Made by a program: the position numbers and the translations under genes. The notes beneath the pieces were generated by a model. That model saw only the letters and a list, made by a program, of their open reading frames with translations. It did no database searches and was not told where the DNA came from. A stretch of DNA of 64,000 bases from Herbinix sp. (GTDB lineage Bacteria; Bacillota; Clostridia; Lachnospirales; Lachnospiraceae), in assembly GCA_029240245.1 (NCBI GenBank), contig JARBTJ010000005.1:48006-112005 (forward strand). Direction: 5' to 3'. Shown in pieces: positions 55,704-64,000 of this stretch; the first letter of the stretch is position 1, and the number at the start of each line of letters is the position of its first letter.

Positions 55704-55775
55704 AAAAAGAAGGAACAGAAAAACTTTGATAACAGATCCGTTTCGGATCTATTACAAGTTCTACTGTTCCTTTTT
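55704..55775 (-). terminator. Terminator of the cytosolic two-helix gene
   Basis: GGAACAG / CTGTTCC with flanking A and T runs, enclosing a perfect AGATCCG/CGGATCT hairpin. It can work in both directions. Confidence 0.6.
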
Positions 55776-55832
55776 CGATGAAATAAAGAAAGCAAAATAT
55801 TGCATACTTAATAATTTCATGAATCATTTTTG

Positions 55833-58373
55833 CTATTTTGCCCAGTTAAATCGTTCTTCCAGGATTCCACCATTCTTATTTACATCAAGACAGCTCTCCA
55901 TGGTATCACGTTCTTTTGATTTCTTAACTGTCATATTTCCTGCTGCCAAGGCTTTTCCTCCATTCATAACCACATGATTAGCATTATTATAGAAGAAACC
56001 TCCGATCGCTCTTAAATCACCACCATTTACGGTAATAGCCGTTTTCCCCTGATCTACTACATTGTACTGCTGCAGGTCAACATCACCACCGTCGATAACA
56101 ACAGCGTAATGTGGTGCTCCCCACATCAGAGTATTGTAGAATCGGATTTGTCCAGGCGCATTCTTTGCAACCTGTAGATAGATTCTTGTATTCGGAGATT
56201 CTATGGTAACCAGCTCTGTATTGATAAAGTCAACCTCTCCTGCTCCGTCGATATAAAGCCCGTTCTCGCCGCCATCCGTTCCATGTCCGATAAAGGTCCC
56301 TGATGTCCCTTTTCCTTCCTGCATGGTCAGATACAATCCATGCTTTGCTGCAAATACGAAGGTACCCAACAAATGCACCTGCTCATTGTAACCGAATTTG
56401 AAGGCATCCAGATATTTAATCTGGTTATGCCAGAAGGATTTCCAGGTTTCATTCTTCGGCTTGTTGGGCAGACTGCTGCGATACCAATAATGAGGATTAT
56501 ACTGAACATTTTCAATCCAGCCCTCCTTACTGTTATTACCGATAAATACCCCACAGCGTATCGGTGCACCGGAGATATAGGATACATAATGGTTTTCGGA
56601 ACCATAGGTACCAAGATCCAGTCCAAGCCAGGAATTTACAAACACGGTATTGATAATACGGCAGTAATTTCCCTGAGCCTGAATTGACCATGGATAAGCC
56701 ACCGGATAAGTAGGATCCTGCTCCGGATAATGAACTAAGAGTCCATTCACAACGGAATCCGCTTCCATGATAACAAATGGAGTTCCCTCTTCATCACCTT
56801 TGCCTCCAAAGGGCTGCAGCACGCTTCCGCCACCCAGCGTGTGGCAGGGTACTGCGTAGGACCCTCGCAGCTCCACACCGGAGGGAATCGTTATACTATT
56901 GTTAAAACGGTACCAACCGGCAGGTACATATACCACTCCTCCCGTGATTTGTGCTTCATTTAAAGCAGTCTGAAAGGCTGCTGTGTTATCCGTCTTTCCA
57001 TCTGCTACGGCACCATAATCAAGAATGTTATATAATAGGGAGGTGGATGCATGCAGTCGGAACGGGTAAGGCTTATGCCCCTTTCTCGGTGCTACCGGTA
57101 AATCAAGCGGTTCTTCTGAGATGACCAATTCGGCTGTAGCTTCTTGATCCACCGTCATCCTGACATTTCCATGATAATCACAACCAAGGAGCTGGGTACC
57201 GCTAACTCCTTCCTTAATATCATAATGTAAGCCTTCACCCAGAAACTCACACTGTAACACAGAAAGTCCGCCGCATTTTTGCAAAACGGCACTACTGTTT
57301 ACATTCCAATCCTTAAAGGTACAATTAATAAAACTCAATTGTCCTTTCCCTTCATGTATGACAAGATTCTGATAGGGTCCTGACAAATCCACACCATTTA
57401 GCTGCATGACGGTACTAAACTTAACATCGCTGACTATCGCAGCTGTGAGGCCCTCCCTGTCTGCAGTAATCGAGCTATTGGAGAGAGCCACACCGTAAGG
57501 GTTTACATTCACAAGTTTAAATCCGATATCACAGTTATGCATGTTCAGTCCGGATATCTGTGTATTAGGTCCTCCATCCTTCATGGAGGTAATCATAAAT
57601 CCGATTTTACAGCCCTCCACCTTGATATCATAACCATATTCCCAATCGGAGCGTGCCATGAATACACCGGTAACTTCCGCTAACATATGCTCTCTGAGCT
57701 TTCCTATCTGTTTCTCCGACATCAGCTGGTCAGAAGGAAGTAGGGTAAACTGCTCCAAATATTTTGAGGAAATATTCAAATTCTGCATACGCCCAATATC
57801 GGTTGTCATATCCATATAAAATCCGATATGCATCGGTGTTATGTAAACATTATTCAAAAAATGCAGTTCATTACCATCCGGACCACTCTGAACGCCGATC
57901 CAGGGATTTACCAATGTGACATTCATTAATGTCATACTGTCCGCACCATGCTGTCTGACTGCCGGCGAATATGGAACAGGTGCTTCTATCTCCTGCTGCG
58001 GATAATAGATTGTCATATTCACAAGACCGGTACAAGCCTCCATCGTAATCTGGGGTGTTCCCTGCTCATCATTTTTCCCGCAGTAGCAACAAAGAATAGT
58101 ACCTCTTCCTGCATTATACTCCTGCTCCGGATTGATCCATTCACCCCTCAAAGTAACACCCGTCTTAATTGTCAAATAGGACTTCAGGGCATATCTGCCT
58201 TCCGGCAGATAAACAACACCACCGCCAATTTCCTTACAGTCATCAATCGCCTTCTGGAGCACCGGAGCCATGTCTGCTTCTCCGGTAAGATCCATCTCAT
58301 ATTCTGCACCATTTATTGCAGCGACAACAATATCCTCTGTCGGATATTTCTCAATAATAATTTCCGGTTTCAT
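55833..58373 (-). CDS. Two-helix pectate-lyase-3-like protein without signal peptide
   Basis: 846 residues, beginning MKPEIIIEKYPTEDIV with no signal or membrane segment. It has the same two-helix plan as the 46383 protein (GGGVVYLPEGRYALKSYL and GGVVYVPAGWYRFNNS starts) but lacks its N-terminal anchor and C-terminal beta-sandwich. If correct it works in the cytosol on imported oligosaccharides, or is exported by another route. Pectate-lyase-3 beta-helices usually are secreted, so this is odd. GAGGTAGAG lies just before the ATG. The promoter is at 58472-58500. Confidence 0.75.
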   Translation of the reverse strand: MKPEIIIEKYPTEDIVVAAINGAEYEMDLTGEADMAPVLQKAIDDCKEIGGGVVYLPEGRYALKSYLTIKTGVTLRGEWINPEQEYNAGRGTILCCYCGKNDEQGTPQITMEACTGLVNMTIYYPQQEIEAPVPYSPAVRQHGADSMTLMNVTLVNPWIGVQSGPDGNELHFLNNVYITPMHIGFYMDMTTDIGRMQNLNISSKYLEQFTLLPSDQLMSEKQIGKLREHMLAEVTGVFMARSDWEYGYDIKVEGCKIGFMITSMKDGGPNTQISGLNMHNCDIGFKLVNVNPYGVALSNSSITADREGLTAAIVSDVKFSTVMQLNGVDLSGPYQNLVIHEGKGQLSFINCTFKDWNVNSSAVLQKCGGLSVLQCEFLGEGLHYDIKEGVSGTQLLGCDYHGNVRMTVDQEATAELVISEEPLDLPVAPRKGHKPYPFRLHASTSLLYNILDYGAVADGKTDNTAAFQTALNEAQITGGVVYVPAGWYRFNNSITIPSGVELRGSYAVPCHTLGGGSVLQPFGGKGDEEGTPFVIMEADSVVNGLLVHYPEQDPTYPVAYPWSIQAQGNYCRIINTVFVNSWLGLDLGTYGSENHYVSYISGAPIRCGVFIGNNSKEGWIENVQYNPHYWYRSSLPNKPKNETWKSFWHNQIKYLDAFKFGYNEQVHLLGTFVFAAKHGLYLTMQEGKGTSGTFIGHGTDGGENGLYIDGAGEVDFINTELVTIESPNTRIYLQVAKNAPGQIRFYNTLMWGAPHYAVVIDGGDVDLQQYNVVDQGKTAITVNGGDLRAIGGFFYNNANHVVMNGGKALAAGNMTVKKSKERDTMESCLDVNKNGGILEERFNWAK

Positions 58374-58447
58374 AGCTCTACCTCATTTCATCATATTATC
58401 TTGTAACAAAGTTTCTTCATATTCCCGGTCGTTTCGATCGCAGGAAT

Positions 58448-58500
58448 AATGATATATCATTTTCTATAAATATGATATATCATTTATATGTAAATGTCAA
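58448..58500 (-). promoter_or_regulatory. Promoter and two perfect palindromic operators
   Basis: TTGACA (58495-58500), a 17-bp spacer, TATCAT (58472-58477) on the minus strand. The -10 lies within the perfect palindrome ATGATATATCAT (58472-58483); a second perfect one, AATGATATATCATT, lies at 58448-58461. Confidence 0.75.
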
Positions 58501-58648
58501 TCATCTACATATAGTAAAATCTGCAGAAATCAAAAAGCAATATTTGCAATATTTTAGGCAAGAAACACAATGATATTTGTGCCATTTTCTATTATAATTA
58601 TGAGAAATGCAACAGATACATAAAAACTTAAAAGACAGGAGTGTCATA

Positions 58649-59422
58649 ATGAAAGAACCAATCATTGCGGTACAATTATATACTCTGCGGGAATTCACAA
58701 GAACACCCGAGGATCTGAAAAAAACCTTCCAAAAGGTAAAAGAAATGGGCTACAATGCAGTTCAGGTATCTGCGATCGGTCCAATGGAGCCTCAATTTGT
58801 CAAGGAGACTGCCGATGAAGCAGGCTTAACCATCTGCGCAACCCATATCGGCTTTGACCGCCTGCAAAATGATATCGACAGCGTTATCAGCCAGCACAAA
58901 TTATGGGATTGCAAATATGTAGGAATCGGAAGTATGCCGGACAGTTACCGAACCAGCCGCGAGGGTTATGTACAATTTGCGAAAGAGGCCTCCGAATACG
59001 GAAAAAAATTAGCGGAGCACGGATTAACCTTAATTTATCATAATCATAATTTTGAATTCAGAAAATTCGGCGATAAGACCGGTATTGAAATTCTGTTTGA
59101 AGAAAGTGATCCCGCAGCCTTCCAGTTTGAAATTGATACCTACTGGGTTCAATCCGGCGGTGCGGACCCGATCGAATGGATCAAAAAGGTACAAGGCCGT
59201 ATGGATGTAGTACATTATAAGGATATGGCAATCAGTGACAACAACCAGCAAATCATGGCTGAAGTCGGAGAAGGTAATTTAAACTGGAAGGGCATCCTCA
59301 CTGCCTGCAATGAAATCGGTGCTACCTGGTGCGCTGTAGAACAAGATGTCTGCCAGAGAGATCCTTTTGAATCCTTACAAATAAGCAGAAATAATCTTGC
59401 AGCAATGGGCTGCAGATTTTAG
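58649..59422 (+). CDS. Sugar phosphate isomerase/epimerase-like TIM barrel (1)
   Basis: 257 residues from the ATG at 58649 (CAGGAG 7 nt upstream); the frame could begin at 58607 without a site. This xylose-isomerase-like TIM barrel (AP endonuclease family 2 fold) has metal-ligand positions in YHNHNFEF, FEIDTYW, HYKDM and EQD. Cytosolic. Such proteins isomerise or epimerise sugars or their 3-keto derivatives. It is followed 9 nt later by a Gfo/Idh/MocA oxidoreductase, a common pairing. TATTATAAT near 58590 is a possible -10. Confidence 0.88.
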   Translation: MKEPIIAVQLYTLREFTRTPEDLKKTFQKVKEMGYNAVQVSAIGPMEPQFVKETADEAGLTICATHIGFDRLQNDIDSVISQHKLWDCKYVGIGSMPDSYRTSREGYVQFAKEASEYGKKLAEHGLTLIYHNHNFEFRKFGDKTGIEILFEESDPAAFQFEIDTYWVQSGGADPIEWIKKVQGRMDVVHYKDMAISDNNQQIMAEVGEGNLNWKGILTACNEIGATWCAVEQDVCQRDPFESLQISRNNLAAMGCRF

Positions 59423-59431
59423 GAGGTACTA

Positions 59432-60592
59432 ATGGAGAATCTACGTATCGGAATAATTGGTGTTGGTAACATGGGAAGCATCCATGCCAAGAATATAATC
59501 AAAGGTGAAATCCCCGGCGCTGTCCTTACAGCAGTTTGCGATATTAACCCTGACCGTCTTAAATGGGCGAAAGAGAATTTAAATGACAGTGTACAGTTAT
59601 TTGATCAAGCAGATGCAATGTATGAGGCCAATGTAATCGATGCCGTAATCGTTGCTACTCCGCATTACGATCACTCCCCTCTGGCCATCAAAGCCTTCGA
59701 ACACAAGCTTCACGTAATGACCGAAAAGCCTGCAGGTGTTTACACCAAACAAGTAAGAGAAATGAATGAGGCAGCCAAGGCCTCGGGCAAGGTATTTGGG
59801 ATTATGTATAACCAAAGAACCAATCCTCTTTACCAGAAATTAAAGGATTTAATTGAAAGCGGCGAATTAGGCGGCATACGTAGAACCAACTGGATTATTA
59901 CCGACTGGTACCGTTCCCAGAGCTATTATAATTCCGGTGGCTGGAGAGCAACCTGGGCAGGTGAAGGCGGCGGAGTTCTCCTTAATCAGGATCCTCATCA
60001 GCTTGATTTATGGCAGTGGACCTGTGGTATGCCAAAGCGTGTCAGAGCCTTCTGTGGTTTTGGAAAATATCATGATATCGAGGTTGAGGATGATGTAACC
60101 GCTTATGTGGAATACGAAAACGGTGCAACCGGCGTATTCGTTACTTCTACCTCGGACACCCCCGGAACCAACCGTTTTGAAGTAAGCGGCGATCGCGGTA
60201 AAATCGTTATTGAAGACGGAAAGATTACTTTCTGGAGAACTCGCGTTACAGAACAGCAGTTCAGCGCTGAATATAAGGATGGCTTTGGACAGCCGGAATG
60301 CTGGAAATGCGAAATCCCTGTCTGGGGTCAGAATCTGCAGCATGTGGGGATCTTAAGAAACTTCGTCGATGCAATCAAGAACGGTGCCAAACTATTGGCT
60401 CCCGGTGAAGAAGGTATCCGTGGCTTATCCATTTCCAATGCCATGCATTTATCCGCTTGGACGGACCAATGGGTTGACCTGCCGCTGAATGAGGACTTGT
60501 ATCTTTCCATGCTTCAGGAAAGAATTAAACAATCCAACAAACAAAAAGAAAACACAACAGCAAAGACACTGGATGTGAAGGGTACCTATTAG
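59432..60592 (+). CDS. Gfo/Idh/MocA-family oxidoreductase (1)
   Basis: 386 residues. Rossmann motif GVGNMGSIHA at the N-terminus and EKPAG with the conserved Lys, the hallmarks of the family, plus a C-terminal beta-sheet dimer domain. It oxidises or reduces a sugar at one carbon using NAD(P). AGGAGG lies 6 nt before the ATG. It forms an operon with the isomerase ahead of it. The substrate is unknown. Confidence 0.92.
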   Translation: MENLRIGIIGVGNMGSIHAKNIIKGEIPGAVLTAVCDINPDRLKWAKENLNDSVQLFDQADAMYEANVIDAVIVATPHYDHSPLAIKAFEHKLHVMTEKPAGVYTKQVREMNEAAKASGKVFGIMYNQRTNPLYQKLKDLIESGELGGIRRTNWIITDWYRSQSYYNSGGWRATWAGEGGGVLLNQDPHQLDLWQWTCGMPKRVRAFCGFGKYHDIEVEDDVTAYVEYENGATGVFVTSTSDTPGTNRFEVSGDRGKIVIEDGKITFWRTRVTEQQFSAEYKDGFGQPECWKCEIPVWGQNLQHVGILRNFVDAIKNGAKLLAPGEEGIRGLSISNAMHLSAWTDQWVDLPLNEDLYLSMLQERIKQSNKQKENTTAKTLDVKGTY

Positions 60593-60906
60593 TATAACAG
60601 TTTTATAATAATTAGTTAGCCGGAGTCCTAAGTCTGTTAAGGCAATATTATGAATTTATAAGCAGACTATGACATCGAACCTTTGTTAATATATTATTTC
60701 AATAACCGGCAAGTGAATTGGCTGTTCTACAGCCAATTCATTTGTCATTTATGAATACAGCAATCATTCCTGCTTTAACAAGCACAATACAGGATAGCCA
60801 TTGTATATTTACTTAACGTAGGACATGAGGATCATTAGAATTAAACTGAAGTTAAATTTAAAGGTATTACGGTAATTAACTTTATGACAGCATAAGGAAA
60901 GGTCTG
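60593..60906. other. Spacer with terminator
   Basis: Contains the terminator at 60714-60750; otherwise AT-rich with no gene. The next gene probably has its own promoter here, which I cannot place with confidence. Confidence 0.5.
60714..60750 (+). terminator. Terminator after Gfo/Idh/MocA (1)
   Basis: A perfect 11-bp stem TGAATTGGCTG / CAGCCAATTCA, loop TTCTA, followed by TTTGTCATTT. Confidence 0.7.
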
Positions 60907-61977
60907 GTGAAAAGGATGAAAGAATTCTTAGGTTTTGGTATCATTGGATGCGGTAATATAAGCAATACACACGCGCTTGCAGTGAGTGAAATCGCAGATA
61001 CAAAACTAATCTCGGTATGTGATATCCTACCCGAAAAGGCAAAAAGCCTTGCTGACAAATTCGACTGCCAATATGACACCAGTATAGAAGCTCTTCTTAG
61101 CAGAGAGGATATCGATGTGGTTTGTGTCTGTACTCCAAGCGGAATGCACAGCAAGCATGCCATTATGGCTGCCAGGGCAAAGAAACATGTCATCGTAGAG
61201 AAACCCATCGAGGTTTCCATAGAAGCAGCTAATGAAATGATAAAAGTCTGTCACGAAGAAGGCGTTTTATTAAGCGTTATTTCCCAACATCGTTTTGATG
61301 ATGATATCGTCAGACTAAAAGAAGCAATTGCACAGGGCAAGCTTGGGCAGCTTAATTTCGGTGGTTCCCATACCAAATGGTTCCGCAGCCAAAAATATTA
61401 TGACAGCGGTGACTGGCGGGGAACCTGGGAGTTAGACGGAGGAGGAGCGCTCATGAACCAGTCCATCCATTACATTGATTTATTACAATATATCATGGGT
61501 CCCGTGGAGGAAATCTTTTCTTATTGCACCACCAGGGCTCATACGAATATTGAAGTGGAGGACATCGGAATTGCATCCGTGAGATTTGAAAGCGGTGCTG
61601 TCGGTGTTATTGAAGGCAATACAGCAGCATTTCCGGGCTATTGCACAAGGCTTGATATCTACGGAAGTGACGGGAGTGTCATCATCATTAATGATAAAAT
61701 TCAAAATTGGAATTTAAAATGTGAGGGAGTGACTGAAAATGATTTTGGCAGCATTTCAAATAACGAAGAATTCATAAGATCCGGTGCAATCAAGGGTTGG
61801 GCCTCCACGCCCGGCGTTTGGCACACCTCCCACAAAAGACAGATACAGGATGTGATCGAGGCCATTCAGACAGGGAAGACTCTAAAGATTACCGGAGAAG
61901 AGGGAATCAAACCCTTAAAAATTATATTATCCATCTATGAATCTGCTAAGATAGGTAAACCCGTGACAATAAAATAA
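60907..61977 (+). CDS. Gfo/Idh/MocA-family oxidoreductase (2)
   Basis: 356 residues. N-terminal GCGNISNTHA and EKPIEV motifs of the family, with the usual C-terminal domain. The GTG at 60907 is used (AAGGAAAGG about 5-8 nt upstream); ATG 60916 is an alternative with longer spacing. It is similar in plan to the gene at 59432 but only moderately in sequence, so it may act on a different sugar or carbon. It is convergent with the AraC gene, 32 nt apart. Confidence 0.9.
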   Translation: MKRMKEFLGFGIIGCGNISNTHALAVSEIADTKLISVCDILPEKAKSLADKFDCQYDTSIEALLSREDIDVVCVCTPSGMHSKHAIMAARAKKHVIVEKPIEVSIEAANEMIKVCHEEGVLLSVISQHRFDDDIVRLKEAIAQGKLGQLNFGGSHTKWFRSQKYYDSGDWRGTWELDGGGALMNQSIHYIDLLQYIMGPVEEIFSYCTTRAHTNIEVEDIGIASVRFESGAVGVIEGNTAAFPGYCTRLDIYGSDGSVIIINDKIQNWNLKCEGVTENDFGSISNNEEFIRSGAIKGWASTPGVWHTSHKRQIQDVIEAIQTGKTLKITGEEGIKPLKIILSIYESAKIGKPVTIK

Positions 61978-62009
61978 TCAATAGCTTTGTTTCCTTTATT
62001 CATACGCTG

Positions 62010-62846
62010 CTACCCTTTCATATATTTTTTGGGAGAACAACCAACGATTTTCTTAAAGGCCTTATAGAAATTCGAATAATCACCAAAGCCTACGGCATTC
62101 GCGACATCAAGCACCGAAACCTTCATGTTTAACAATTCCTGTGCCTTGATAATCCGTTTGTAGGTAATGTATTCATTGATGGTAAAGCCGGTATTTGACT
62201 TAAAGATATGGCAAAGGTAATATTTGTTGACATAGCATTTCTCCTCCAGCAGATCCAGTGTAATTTTCTGCTCCAGATGCGTATTGATATAATCCAGAAT
62301 TTCAACCACCTTGTCATTATTATCGGAGGAATCCGTAATGATTGCTTTGTTCCTGGCATAAATTTTGTTGATTTCAAGCAACATCTGCATAAAAAGAAGC
62401 TTGATCATAAAATGCACCTCCGGTGTATCCCCTTTGGAAACCTCATCAATTTTATTCCAGAGACTTGATATTCCGGAGGAATCCACCTCAGCAGCATTTA
62501 TTTTATTAAAATTACCTAATTTACGCTTTTCCAGATAGTAAATAGGATTGAACGCTTCGCTTTGCAGGAATGAGGATACGTATTCCGGCTTAAAATGAAT
62601 GAATTTTCTTTCATAAGGTTCCTGAGAGTGAAAAACAATTCTATGAAGCTCCCGGCGGTTTGTAATGATAATATCATGAGGCTCCAGCTGATAAGCCTGT
62701 CCTTCGATATAATAGGTAAGATCACCGGAGATAAAATAGTAGAGTTCATAACCATCATGAATATGTGTGGTTATATCACTTGGTTTATCCTTTCGGGAGT
62801 GGTCATAGATAAAACAATTATTATTGTAACCGTAATTATAATCCAT
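62010..62846 (-). CDS. AraC-family regulator with cupin sensor
   Basis: 278 residues from the ATG at 62846 (AGGAGGAG about 7 nt upstream); a longer frame to 62963 lacks a site and would overlap the divergent gene. An N-terminal cupin-like sugar-binding domain (HIHDGYELYYFISGDLTYYI) is followed by the two helix-turn-helix motifs of AraC at the C-terminus (LLEEKCYVNKYYLCHIFKS; VLDVANAVGFGDYSNFYKAF). It probably controls the isomerase gene that starts divergently 109 nt away. Confidence 0.92.
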   Translation of the reverse strand: MDYNYGYNNNCFIYDHSRKDKPSDITTHIHDGYELYYFISGDLTYYIEGQAYQLEPHDIIITNRRELHRIVFHSQEPYERKFIHFKPEYVSSFLQSEAFNPIYYLEKRKLGNFNKINAAEVDSSGISSLWNKIDEVSKGDTPEVHFMIKLLFMQMLLEINKIYARNKAIITDSSDNNDKVVEILDYINTHLEQKITLDLLEEKCYVNKYYLCHIFKSNTGFTINEYITYKRIIKAQELLNMKVSVLDVANAVGFGDYSNFYKAFKKIVGCSPKKYMKG

Positions 62847-62954
62847 TCTATGCTCCTCCTGAACAATTAGATGAATGATGTAAGCAATCATATATCCAGT
62901 ATTATAGAACAACAGATGCAATATTACAACTTTTATAAAGAAAGGGGCTTTTTC

Positions 62955-63806
62955 ATGAGTCAATTCATTTTATCAGCATTTGCGGACGAAATTTCCTCCG
63001 ATTTTAGAACTCAGATGGACGTATTAGATCAACACGGAATTTCCTATATTGAAATGCGCGGAGTTAACGGTCGCAACATCACCGAGTATACCCTTGAGGA
63101 AGCAAAACTTATAAAGCAGCAAATGGATTCCCGGGGATTTAAACTCTCTAGTGTCGGTTCACCGGTAGGTAAAATATCCATTCTGGATGATTTTGAACCT
63201 CACCTTAAGCTTTTCAAACACACACTTGATCTGGCTAAGCTTTTCGAGAGTAACTATATCCGAATGTTCAGCTTCTTTATCCCTAAGGGAGAGGCACCCA
63301 AAAAGTACCGTGATGAGGTTTTAAAACGCTGGTCGTCCTTTCTGCAGGAGGCGAAGGGCAGCGGCGTCACCCTCTTACATGAGAACGAAAAAGATATTTA
63401 TGGTGATACTGCCCTTCGATGTCTGGATTTAATGCAGTCATTAAACTGCGATAATGTAAAAACCGTATTTGATCCCGCCAATTTTGTTCAGTGTGATGAA
63501 CTGACCTATCCTTATGCTTATGAGCTTCTGGAAGAATATATCGCTTATGTTCATATTAAGGATGCTTTATCTGCGGATCATCAGGTTGTGCCTGCAGGCC
63601 ACGGAGACGGTCATGTAAAAGAAATTCTGACCGCCTTAAAGAAAAGAGGTTATGAAGGTTTCTTATCCTTAGAACCGCATCTCGGCCAATTTACCGGCTT
63701 TGCTAAGCTGGAGCTAAATTCGGTATCCGAGGAATCCGCCGACAATGGCCCCGCATTATTTGCAATTGCAGCAGATGCATTGAAAAACATTTTGAAGGGG
63801 ATCTAA
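62955..63806 (+). CDS. Sugar phosphate isomerase/epimerase-like TIM barrel (2)
   Basis: 283 residues from the ATG at 62955 (GAAAGGGG 7 nt upstream; an earlier in-frame ATG at 62871 has none). The TIM barrel begins with FILSAFADEISSDF, and LLHENEK and VFDPANFVQ and YVHIKDA carry the putative metal and substrate residues. It is a second, distant member of the isomerase family in the window. It is divergent from the AraC gene and has a strong terminator at 63849-63905. Confidence 0.88.
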   Translation: MSQFILSAFADEISSDFRTQMDVLDQHGISYIEMRGVNGRNITEYTLEEAKLIKQQMDSRGFKLSSVGSPVGKISILDDFEPHLKLFKHTLDLAKLFESNYIRMFSFFIPKGEAPKKYRDEVLKRWSSFLQEAKGSGVTLLHENEKDIYGDTALRCLDLMQSLNCDNVKTVFDPANFVQCDELTYPYAYELLEEYIAYVHIKDALSADHQVVPAGHGDGHVKEILTALKKRGYEGFLSLEPHLGQFTGFAKLELNSVSEESADNGPALFAIAADALKNILKGI

Positions 63807-63848
63807 GCTTTATAACGGCATTTACTATCGAAATATGCAATATCCTGC

Positions 63849-63905
63849 AAAAAGGGAGGAATACCGTGCCATTAATATCGGCTGGTATTCCTCTCTTTTT
63901 TTAAT
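63849..63905 (+). terminator. Terminator of isomerase (2)
   Basis: AAAAAGGGAGGAATACC pairs with GGTATTCCTCTCTTTTT (one mismatch-type wobble), followed by more T. Confidence 0.85.
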
Positions 63906-63910
63906 TTAAT

Positions 63911-64000
63911 TAGGCGTTTGCGAAACAATATAGTTTTTACTATTGCACACACAACACATACTATTCCTACGCTCCAACGCTTCCTACGGGCTTAACTTCC
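63911..64000 (+). repeat. Dispersed repeat family 2, copy C (cut by the right edge)
   Basis: The sequence TTGCGAAACAATATAG through CTATTGCACACACAA, then TACTATTCCTACGCTCC and GGGCTTAACTTCC, is the most complete copy of the family. It continues past the window, so its right terminus is unseen. Confidence 0.65.

Noticed and set aside
1..64000. tRNA or rRNA genes
   Set aside because: No T-loop GTTCGA-type core with a foldable cloverleaf was found.

Overview
The window reads as chromosome of a low-GC, spore-former-type Firmicute of the Lachnospiraceae kind, perhaps near Lachnoclostridium or Anaerocolumna. This rests on AT-rich spacers, strong Shine-Dalgarno sites, a clostridial class II aldolase, and a dense plant or host glycan-degradation locus built from ATPase-less CUT1 importers and membrane-anchored glycosidases. 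I saw no tRNA, rRNA, CRISPR array, phage or transposase gene.

Layout. Positions 1-13250 are housekeeping and mixed genes: a c-di-GMP GGDEF-EAL sensor cut by the left edge, fructose-bisphosphate aldolase, a small Pro/Arg/Tyr-rich protein, a hotdog thioesterase, an SDR oxidoreductase, a 1-kb gene-free stretch ending in an orphan terminator (candidate small RNA), an archaeal-type AspRS, a coiled-coil protein, an OGG1-like glycosylase, an MFS protein, an ECF-type S component behind a consensus promoter, and a secreted coiled-coil protein.

Positions 13505-49856 are almost entirely minus strand. They hold a polysaccharide-utilisation region: (i) two CUT1 importers' worth of permeases, two of them preceded by a solute-binding protein fused to carbohydrate-binding-like modules, with an NHL/YIP1 protein and a DUF5696-like protein between the permease pairs; (ii) a duplicated SBP plus GH43 module that also carries a CBM9/DOMON-like surface protein and a GH95 enzyme; (iii) GH3, GH3, GH38 and a two-helix pectate-lyase-like protein in a second co-directional run. 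Positions 50137-63806 hold a GntR/LacI-type regulator, an LPXTG surface protein, a GH99-like enzyme, a second (cytoplasmic) two-helix protein, two Gfo/Idh/MocA oxidoreductases, two sugar-isomerase TIM barrels and an AraC regulator.

How it fits together. Surface enzymes trim a branched glycan (GH43, GH95, GH99-like). The SBPs and permeases import oligosaccharides, using an ATPase encoded elsewhere. Cytoplasmic GH3, GH38, oxidoreductases and isomerases finish the sugars. At least five promoters in 37-58 kb share a near-identical design: a sigma-A promoter with GATATAT-core palindromes on the -35 and -10/+1. That points to one repressor, most likely the GntR/LacI regulator at 50137-51276.

The most unusual non-coding items are two 120-nt palindromic elements at 13285 and 40132. 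They are about 89% identical, each is flanked by its own exact 6-bp direct repeat, and they show four compensatory base-pair changes. There is also a second family of small repeats (9612, 46171, 63911). All family assignments were made by eye from translated sequence; no database search was possible.
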